From JASSUD01 sp031963045 (GTDB lineage Bacteria > Pseudomonadota > Gammaproteobacteria > Burkholderiales > Burkholderiaceae), in assembly GCA_031963045.1 (NCBI GenBank), contig JASSUK010000010.1, forward strand, positions 1-64,000: a DNA stretch of 64,000 nt. The letters are read 5' to 3'. The position numbers and the translations under genes are program-made. Under the pieces are notes generated by a model, which did no database searches, was not told the DNA's origin, and saw only the letters and a program-made list of their open reading frames with translations. How positions within the stretch are numbered: position 1 is the first letter of the stretch; every line of letters begins with the position of its first letter. Positions 34,687 to 40,939 of the stretch are shown in pieces.

Positions 34687-35073
34687 ATGGCTTCCCATTC
34701 TGCCCATACTTCGGGCAAAACAGGTGCAAAACGCCAAGTCATAGGCGCGACGCATTACGGCACACGCGACTGGCTAGCGCAGCGCATCACCGCCGTGGTC
34801 ATGGCGATTTATACCGTTATTTTGCTGGGTTGGTTTTTTACCGCTAAGCATTTTTCGTACGCAGGATGGATTGCCATTTTTGCACACCCTTGGATGAAGG
34901 CCGCTACCTTCGCCACACTGCTTGGGCTGTTCTATCACGCCTGGGTGGGGGTGCGCGATATTGCTATGGATTACTTCAAACCTTTGTCCGTACGCCTTGT
35001 CTTTTTTACGTTTGCCCTCTTCTGGCTCCTCGCCTGTGCAGGCTACGCAGCTCATATTCTCTGGAGGGTGTAA
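34687..35073 (+). CDS. sdhD: Succinate dehydrogenase membrane anchor subunit
   Basis: A 128-residue second anchor of complex II with three helices. HYGTRDWLAQRITAVVMAIY and FYHAWVGVRDIAMDY (haem His region) are conserved. It begins 2 bases after sdhC and ends 3 bases before sdhA, so the genes are translationally coupled. Confidence 0.94.
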   Translation: MASHSAHTSGKTGAKRQVIGATHYGTRDWLAQRITAVVMAIYTVILLGWFFTAKHFSYAGWIAIFAHPWMKAATFATLLGLFYHAWVGVRDIAMDYFKPLSVRLVFFTFALFWLLACAGYAAHILWRV

Positions 35074-35076
35074 TTC

Positions 35077-36867
35077 ATGACCACTATTAAATCCACCCTT
35101 CCACGCCGACGCTTTGATGTAGTGATCGTTGGAGCCGGCGGCTCGGGCATGCGTGCTTCGCTGCAACTCGCGCGCGCAGGCCTCTCGGTTGCCGTGCTCT
35201 CAAAAGTTTTCCCCACACGTTCCCATACTGTGGCTGCTCAAGGAGGTATTGGCGCCTCTCTTGGCAATATGAGTGAAGATAATTGGCACTACCATTTTTA
35301 TGACACCGTAAAAGGTTCTGACTGGCTAGGCGACCAAGACGCTATCGAATTTATGTGCCGCGAAGCACCACGCGCAGTCTATGAGCTCGAGCACTTCGGC
35401 ATGCCCTTCGATCGCAACCCCGATGGCACCATCTATCAGCGCCCCTTCGGCGGACACACGGTGAACTACGGTGAAAAACCCGTGCAACGGGCCTGCGCAG
35501 CAGCAGACCGTACCGGACACGCCCTACTCCATACGCTCTACCAGCAAAACGTACAAGCACGTACCCATTTCTTTGTGGAGTGGATGGCCCTTGACCTCAT
35601 TCGCGATGAAGAAGGCGATGTGGTGGGCGTAACCGCTCTTGAAATGGAAACCGGTGAAATCTATATTTTAGAAGCCAAATGCACCCTCTTCGCAACTGGC
35701 GGAGCAGGTCGTATTTATGCTGCATCGACCAATGCCTTTATTAATACAGGCGATGGCTTAGGCATGGCTGCCCGCGCAGGTCTTCCTTTGCAAGATATGG
35801 AGTTTTGGCAATTCCACCCCACAGGTGTAGCAGGCGCAGGTGTGCTGATTACAGAAGGGGTGCGAGGCGAAGGCGGTATCTTGCGCAATGCACAAGGCGA
35901 GCGTTTTATGGAACGCTATGCTCCTACGCTTAAAGATTTGGCTCCACGCGATTTCGTTTCACGCGCTATGGACCAGGAAATTAAAGAAGGTCGTGGTTGC
36001 GGACCCAATAAAGACCATGTATTGCTAGATTTATCGCACATTGGCTCCGATACCATCCGCAAGCGCTTGCCCTCCATTCATGAGATCGCTCTCAAATTTG
36101 CCAATGTAGATTGCATTAAAGAAGCGATTCCTGTCGTGCCAACTATCCACTATCAGATGGGCGGTATTCCCACCTCGATCAGTGGTCAAGTAGTGGGCCG
36201 TTCCTATGGCTCTGATTCTGCAGTCAATGCACCCGTTCAAGGGCTGTATGCTGTAGGCGAATGTGCCTGTGTATCCGTACATGGAGCAAATCGCTTAGGC
36301 ACCAATTCCTTGCTTGACCTTGTCGTGTTTGGGCGTGCTGCAGGTCAGGCTATTGTAGAGCAGATTACTAAATCTCCTACTAGCCACAAACCTTTGCCAG
36401 CAGATGCAGCCGATCGTTCACTTGAGCGCCTAGCCAAACTCGATACCAGCACATCGGGCGAATACACCCAAACCATTGCAAACGATATACGCAAAACCAT
36501 GCAAGCGCATGCAGGGGTATTCCGCACAAACGATTTACTGGAACAAGGCGTAGAAAAGCTACATACGCTGAGAGAACGGGTAAGCAAAGTGCATCTCAAA
36601 GACAAATCTAAAGTCTTTAACACCGCACGTGTCGAAGCATTAGAGCTGGCTAACTTGATTGAAGTAGCTAGCGCAACCATGGTTGGAGCGCAGGCACGTA
36701 AAGAAAGCCGCGGCGCCCATGCCCACCGCGACCACCCTGAGCGTGATGATAAACAATGGATGCAACACACCCTGTGGTATAGCGAAGGTAATAAGCTAGA
36801 TTACAAACCCGTACAGTTAAAACCGTTGACGGTTGAGAGCGTACCTCCTAAAGCGCGGACGTTTTAA
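35077..36867 (+). CDS. sdhA: Succinate dehydrogenase flavoprotein subunit
   Basis: A 596-residue flavoprotein that oxidises succinate to fumarate. The FAD-binding VVIVGAGGSGMRASL (about 15-29), the covalent FAD histidine in RSHTVAAQGGIGA (His50), EFWQFHPTGVAGAG and the catalytic-Arg-containing CACVSVHGANRLGTNSLLD are all present. Length is as expected. GGAGGG overlaps the sdhD end and serves as ribosome-binding site. It is followed after 109 bases by sdhB. Confidence 0.97.
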   Translation: MTTIKSTLPRRRFDVVIVGAGGSGMRASLQLARAGLSVAVLSKVFPTRSHTVAAQGGIGASLGNMSEDNWHYHFYDTVKGSDWLGDQDAIEFMCREAPRAVYELEHFGMPFDRNPDGTIYQRPFGGHTVNYGEKPVQRACAAADRTGHALLHTLYQQNVQARTHFFVEWMALDLIRDEEGDVVGVTALEMETGEIYILEAKCTLFATGGAGRIYAASTNAFINTGDGLGMAARAGLPLQDMEFWQFHPTGVAGAGVLITEGVRGEGGILRNAQGERFMERYAPTLKDLAPRDFVSRAMDQEIKEGRGCGPNKDHVLLDLSHIGSDTIRKRLPSIHEIALKFANVDCIKEAIPVVPTIHYQMGGIPTSISGQVVGRSYGSDSAVNAPVQGLYAVGECACVSVHGANRLGTNSLLDLVVFGRAAGQAIVEQITKSPTSHKPLPADAADRSLERLAKLDTSTSGEYTQTIANDIRKTMQAHAGVFRTNDLLEQGVEKLHTLRERVSKVHLKDKSKVFNTARVEALELANLIEVASATMVGAQARKESRGAHAHRDHPERDDKQWMQHTLWYSEGNKLDYKPVQLKPLTVESVPPKARTF

Positions 36868-36872
36868 TGTAA

Positions 36873-36920
36873 TGAGGTCTGCATATCGGCCAGTTTCCTT
36901 GCGCCAAAATGCAGGCCTCA
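36873..36920 (+). other. Inverted repeat between sdhA and sdhB
   Basis: TGAGGTCTGCAT (36873-36884) pairs with ATGCAGGCCTCA (36909-36920), 12 bases with one G-U pair, around a 24-base loop. No T-run follows. It may stabilise or process the operon mRNA between the two genes. Confidence 0.4.
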
Positions 36921-36976
36921 AACGCACCCGGCCCCCTATTTCCTATTTTGCTGCGTAATACACTGAAGGTTGTTTC

Positions 36977-37681
36977 ATGACAAAACGCATTTTTGATATC
37001 TATCGCTATGACCCAGATCTTGGCATAGCACCTAGAATGCAGACCTACGAGGTCGATCTAGATGGTGGCGAGCGCATGCTGCTCGACGCACTTATCCGCT
37101 TAAAAGCTATTGACGAATCGCTCGCCTTTCGCCGCTCCTGTCGTGAAGGGGTATGTGGCTCCGATGCAATGAACATCAACGGCAAAAATGGTCTAGCTTG
37201 CTTAATTAATCTAAATGAGCTGCCAAAGCGCATCGTATTGCGCCCCCTGCCCGGCCTACCCGTAGTGCGCGATTTAATCTGCGATTTCACCCAATTTTTT
37301 GCGCAATACCACTCCATTCAGCCATACCTGATTAACAACACCCCTCCTCCAGAAAAAGAGCGCTTACAAAGCCCTCAAGAGCGTGATGAACTCGATGGCC
37401 TATACGAGTGTATTCTCTGCGCAAGCTGCTCCACCTCTTGCCCAAGCTTCTGGTGGAACCCAGACAAATTCGTCGGTCCTGCTGGCTTACTACAAGCCTA
37501 CCGCTTCATAGCAGACAGCCGCGACCAAGCGACGGCAGAGCGTTTAGACAACCTAGAAGACCCTTATCGCCTATTCCGCTGCCGCAGCATCATGAACTGC
37601 GTCGACGTATGCCCCAAAGGCCTCAACCCCACCAAGGCAATCGGCAAAATCAAAGAACTCATGGTACGCCGCAGCGCCTAA
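36977..37681 (+). CDS. sdhB: Succinate dehydrogenase iron-sulfur subunit
   Basis: A 234-residue iron-sulfur protein that passes electrons from SdhA to quinone. The [2Fe-2S] motif CREGVCGSDAMNINGK (Cys55, Cys60, Asp63, Cys75), [4Fe-4S] motif CILCASCSTSCP and [3Fe-4S] motif CRSIMNCVDVCPKGLNP are complete. It is the last structural gene of sdhCDAB. A palindromic repeat element separates it from sdhE. Confidence 0.97.
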   Translation: MTKRIFDIYRYDPDLGIAPRMQTYEVDLDGGERMLLDALIRLKAIDESLAFRRSCREGVCGSDAMNINGKNGLACLINLNELPKRIVLRPLPGLPVVRDLICDFTQFFAQYHSIQPYLINNTPPPEKERLQSPQERDELDGLYECILCASCSTSCPSFWWNPDKFVGPAGLLQAYRFIADSRDQATAERLDNLEDPYRLFRCRSIMNCVDVCPKGLNPTKAIGKIKELMVRRSA

Positions 37682-37703
37682 AGTAATAATTGCTTTGCTG
37701 AAT

Positions 37704-37836
37704 GGTAGGTTGGGGTGACGAAGGAACCCCAACATGCAAGCCACAGACCTTTAACATTAATTTCGACATGCATAGGCAGATTTTAAAAAGGCTGGTGGTA
37801 TGCATGTTGGGGTTCGTACCTCACCACCAACCTACG
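37704..37836. repeat. MITE/REP-like palindromic element, copy 2
   Basis: GGTAGGTTGGGGTGACGAAGG...AACCCCAACATGC at the left and GCATGTTGGGGTTCGT...ACCAACCTACG at the right are inverted repeats of about 34 bases. The core CATAGGCAGATTTTAAAAAGG and the right end match copy 1 at 32871-33007. It sits inside the sdhB-sdhE spacer. Confidence 0.8.
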
Positions 37837-37844
37837 ATACAAAC

Positions 37845-38144
37845 ATGCATCCTACAAATCCCCCCCTCCACACATCAAGAGCCAAGCTACGCTGGCGCGC
37901 ACGCCGCGGATTACTGGAAAATGACCTCTTACTTACCCGTTTTTTAGACACCTACGAAGCCACCCTCACTGATGCCGAAGTCGAAGTATTCGAACAAATC
38001 TTAGATCTGAGTGATAACGATCTAATGGATTTACTACTAGAACGTAATGAACCCAGCAAACTTTCCACCCCACTAAGTCCCGAATTGACAGCCAACCCTG
38101 TATTTAAAACATGCCTTGCAAAGCTGCGATGCCAAAATGCATAA
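37845..38144 (+). CDS. sdhE: FAD assembly factor SdhE
   Basis: A 99-residue SdhE, which promotes covalent flavinylation of SdhA. The family motif RGxxE is in ARRGLLENDLLLTRFLD; LTDAEVEVFEQILDLSDNDLMDLLL follows. I start at ATG 37845 because the longer frame to 37800 begins inside the palindromic repeat element. In Burkholderia sdhE is followed by gltA. Here the next features are tRNA-Ser and a degraded prophage, so citrate synthase is not in its usual place within this window. Confidence 0.92.
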   Translation: MHPTNPPLHTSRAKLRWRARRGLLENDLLLTRFLDTYEATLTDAEVEVFEQILDLSDNDLMDLLLERNEPSKLSTPLSPELTANPVFKTCLAKLRCQNA

Positions 38145-38221
38145 AAATTACTAAAAATGGCGTGCTATCTGCATAAAAAAAGAAATACCAAAACACCTCC
38201 CTTTTTAAATAACAATTTTGC

Positions 38222-38227
38222 TATAAT
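38222..38227 (+). promoter_or_regulatory. -10 box of tRNA-Ser
   Basis: A consensus TATAAT lies 16 bases before the tRNA. The -35 region 17 bases upstream is weak (CCCTTT). Typical of a stable RNA promoter with a strong -10. Confidence 0.6.
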
Positions 38228-38243
38228 CGCACGCTTTCGTGCA

Positions 38244-38333
38244 GGAGAGATGGATGAGCGGCTTAAGTCGCACGCCTGGAAAGCGTGTGTAGGGTCAAAC
38301 CTACCGGGGGTTCGAATCCCCCTCTCTCCGCCA
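38244..38333 (+). tRNA. tRNA-Ser (GGA)
   Basis: A 90-base tRNA with a long variable arm, as in serine tRNAs. The acceptor GGAGAGA pairs with TCTCTCC, the anticodon loop CTGGAAA gives GGA, GGTTCGAATCC is the T-arm, and CCA is encoded. A decayed integrase ends about 40 bases downstream in the opposite orientation, so this is a likely phage attachment site. Confidence 0.96.
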
Positions 38334-38373
38334 GAAAACCCTTATAAATCAATAAATTAGCGAAATCGCATAA

Positions 38374-39396
38374 TCACAGATTGGGGTGGTTTTTGGCTGT
38401 TTTGGCACTGAAATGACACGAAAATGGCAGCATTTTTGACGCGAATTTCTCCACCGCTTTCCCACCTGCATCAGGATCTGCTTGAGGCATCCAACGTGCG
38501 TAGATGCGCGCTGTTATAGTCCCATCTGTTTTGCTACCCACATGAGATATTCGCCAGCTGACAACATCATACTGGCATACGTATGACGAGTTTGATAAGG
38601 TCGTCAGTATCTCACTTCTGCTTTTTTTAGCACACTCCTCCAAACGTTGCGGATTGGGTAATCCCCCTCCCATCTCTGGTTAGTTTCTGGGTCCAAAAAA
38701 ATGGCCTTGTTTCGAATAGAGCTATTTTCCTTATGCTCCTGATTCAGAGCATTAAGAGCATCTAAAGCTGGCGGCAAAATCTTTATATTGCGTCTACCTG
38801 ACCGAGTTTTTGTATTCTCCGCCACGCCCTTAGCCGCCTGTGTTATTGCTCGTCTAACCTTAATCTCCTTTTCTACAAAATCAATATCTGACCAATTAAG
38901 TGCTACTAATTCACTTGTACGCAATCCTGACCAAAAAGCAAACTTAATCATGTTAGCTACTTGAAAAGGAAGCGCTGAAATGATTATTTCTTGCTCCTCG
39001 ATAGTAAATGGGTCAATATCTTCAGTTTCCTTTGGCTTGCTTTGTTGGCGGTATGTCCAGTTATATAGCGGATTCTCCTTGATCAATCTCTTATTCACGG
39101 CATCACTTAATGCTTGCCGAAGTACACTTCTCCAAATAAGATTTAACAGTTTGAACTTGCTCTTTCTTTTCAGCAAAAAGAACAGCCTTGGATGATTTTG
39201 GAAAAGTTTCTGCGTAATCAAATGCTCCAAATTCAATTGCATGCAGAATCGCTGCATGGTGTTGCTCTACACGCCTCAAATTAGCGGCGGTGGGCTTAAG
39301 CCCAATTCGTTCACGGCAGCGGACGCCGCGGTACATAAACGAGATTTGTATACTGCTCGCTGAGATAGCTTTAATACCCCGCCCTTCTCTACCCAT
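38374..39396 (-). pseudogene. Phage integrase at tRNA-Ser, broken in three places
   Basis: A tyrosine recombinase spread over three frames. The N-terminal arm-binding part (GIKAISASSIQISFMYRGVR...) is in 39103-39396; the core (PFTIEEQEIIISAL, FAFWSGLRTSELVALNW) is in 38604-39257 after a frameshift. Catalytic residues after AEVRY are cut by TGA where CGA is expected (RPYQTRHTYASMMLSAGE follows). A deletion of about 13 bases removes the HSDW-type motif after WVAKQMG. The C-terminus RIYARWMPQADPDAGGKAVEKF is in a third frame. It lies beside tRNA-Ser and after xis, the normal phage order, but cannot be functional. Confidence 0.9.
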
Positions 39397-39554
39397 ATTT
39401 CATAGCCCCTCACATCAATCAATATTCGCCCATCCGGCGCTTTATGCCATATCTCATCCTGTTGCCAGATACCATCCCGAATTTTTGAGCGAACAGCATC
39501 TTCGGTATATCCTGACTCATCTGCAAATTTCGGAATAGTTAAATAACGCAACAT
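39276..39554 (-). CDS. Excisionase-like DNA-binding protein
   Basis: A 92-residue protein starting MLRYLTIPKFADESGYTEDA, with a winged-helix/excisionase pattern (AVRSKIRDGIW...) and APDGRILIDVRGYEIWVE. It overlaps the integrase start, as phage xis genes often do. The last 30 residues run antisense to no known motif and may be read-through after a frameshift. With the integrase dead, it has no obvious use left. Confidence 0.7.
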   Translation of the reverse strand: MLRYLTIPKFADESGYTEDAVRSKIRDGIWQQDEIWHKAPDGRILIDVRGYEIWVEKGGVLKLSQRAVYKSRLCTAASAAVNELGLSPPPLI

Positions 39555-39858
39555 TTGGCCTTATATTCCTATCAGGTACTTAATCTCACTTAACAAACCT
39601 ATACCAACACTACGTCTGGCTAGGCGGCAAAAAAACCTATGTAATACGCATCACCCTCTCCTCTTTTCATAAAAATCTTCCCAGTTATCCCGCATTTTTA
39701 TTTGCGCGAGGCTTTTGAAACTTTTTTCCCATATACGGCGAAAAGGCGATCTGAAAAGAACGGAATCAATCATAAAACGACCTGCTTTTCAATTTTACCC
39801 GAGCGATTGGCGTAAAGATTCGGCGTTGCAAAGTCGCTAGCTAGCGGCAAGGGGGTTA
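39555..39858. other. Region upstream of the phage replication gene
   Basis: About 300 bases. The last part (from about 39772) still encodes the normal N-terminus of the following gene (KRPAFQFYPSDWRKDSALQS) but is cut from it by TAG at 39838-39840. The rest shows no gene. A phage promoter/operator region divergent from xis is expected here. Confidence 0.5.
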
Positions 39859-40683
39859 TTGGCAGAAATGATCTGCATCATGCACGAATGTGTGCCATAT
39901 GGTAATTTGGCACTCAATGGAAAACCTATGGATACGGCCTCGCTAGCTCGTCTGTCCGGGGAAACTGAAGAAACGATCAAAAGGCTATTAGAAGAATTGG
40001 AGAGTGCGGGGGTATTTTCACGGACTAAAGACGGATGCATCTATTCTCGCCGAATGATCAAAGATGAAGCTCTTCGAGAAGAGCGCTCCACTGCTGGTAA
40101 ATTAGGTGGAAATCCGCATTTAATAAAGCAAAAGGTTAACCCCTTTGTTAACCATCAGGATAACCAGAAGGTTAAGCCTTATCTGGATATCACGTTAAGC
40201 TGTAGCAAAGCAAAATTGCAAGAGCAGGTTAAGCCAAACCTAACCCCTTCATCTTCATCTTCAATTTCATCTTTAGATTTACCTTCCGCGGAAACAAAAA
40301 AAGAGGTTGGTGAAGACGTCGCCGTTGTTACTACGACTCAAAGAGACGACGATTGCCCCCAAAATGAGGAGGAATGGGCAGCATATTTTGTACTGCAAGA
40401 TGGAGGGCGCCGCAAGGTATGGCCTTTTTTTACGGCCTGGTATGCAGCAAGAGTAACTATCAGGCAAGTTGCACAGGCAATAGGCGCTGCTCGAGAAAAA
40501 TCATCAGAACCCATTGCCTGTTTACCAGCCTATGTGGATCGCATATTGGCATCACAAGCCCAAGAATGTAAGCAGGGACGGAAACCCAATTCAGGTAAAC
40601 AGACTGCATTAGAAGCCCATAACGCACATATTGCGAACCAATGGTTATCCGCGGCGGAGGTACAAAATGCATCTGCAGGATAA
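39859..40683 (+). CDS. Phage replication-type protein, N-terminus interrupted
   Basis: A 274-residue frame of phage replication/regulatory type. The in-frame sequence before it (KRPAFQFYPSDWRKDSALQS) belongs to the same gene in phages of this kind, but a TAG at 39838-39840 separates it. What remains begins LLAEMICIMHECVPYGNLALNGKPMD, then a winged-helix-like segment (SGETEETIKRLLEELESAGV), a variable linker and EEEWAAYFVLQDGGRRKVW. It lies directly before a second replication-type gene with overlapping ends. Likely a remnant or a shortened product from ATG 39859. Exact role unknown. Confidence 0.55.
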   Translation: MAEMICIMHECVPYGNLALNGKPMDTASLARLSGETEETIKRLLEELESAGVFSRTKDGCIYSRRMIKDEALREERSTAGKLGGNPHLIKQKVNPFVNHQDNQKVKPYLDITLSCSKAKLQEQVKPNLTPSSSSSISSLDLPSAETKKEVGEDVAVVTTTQRDDDCPQNEEEWAAYFVLQDGGRRKVWPFFTAWYAARVTIRQVAQAIGAAREKSSEPIACLPAYVDRILASQAQECKQGRKPNSGKQTALEAHNAHIANQWLSAAEVQNASAG

Positions 40684-40939
40684 AGCGGCGTTCGGGATGC
40701 TGTTGCAGGGCGTCTATGACTTTTATGAAAAAACCCTCAGTTCATCGATTTTGAACCTGTGGTGGCAAGCGATGGAATCGTTTGAAATTAAAGTGCTATC
40801 AGAGGCATTCAGTAGGCATTGTATGAACCCCGACAACGGCCAATTTTTGCCTAAACCTGCTGATATCGTGCGCTTACTTCATGGATCAACAAAATATAGG
40901 GCGATATCACCCTATCTATTAACCGACCTAAATCCATAA
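40667..40939 (+). CDS. Phage replication-type protein, C-terminally truncated
   Basis: From ATG 40667, with GGAGGT upstream and a 17-base overlap with the preceding gene, the frame reads DKAAFGMLLQGVYDFYEKTLSSSILNLWW..., AFSRHCMNPDNGQFLPKPADIVRLL. This resembles small phage replication proteins in which the PKPADI motif is followed by many more residues. Here it ends soon after, running into the 3' end of the first TcC gene at 40912. So the prophage is cut off exactly at the border of the toxin locus. Confidence 0.55.
   Translation: MHLQDKAAFGMLLQGVYDFYEKTLSSSILNLWWQAMESFEIKVLSEAFSRHCMNPDNGQFLPKPADIVRLLHGSTKYRAISPYLLTDLNP

Noticed and set aside
37702..37947. 81-codon frame starting in the palindromic repeat
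   Set aside because: It starts in repeat DNA and overlaps sdhE in another frame.
38157..38360. 67-codon frame over tRNA-Ser
   Set aside because: It is the translation of the tRNA and its flank.
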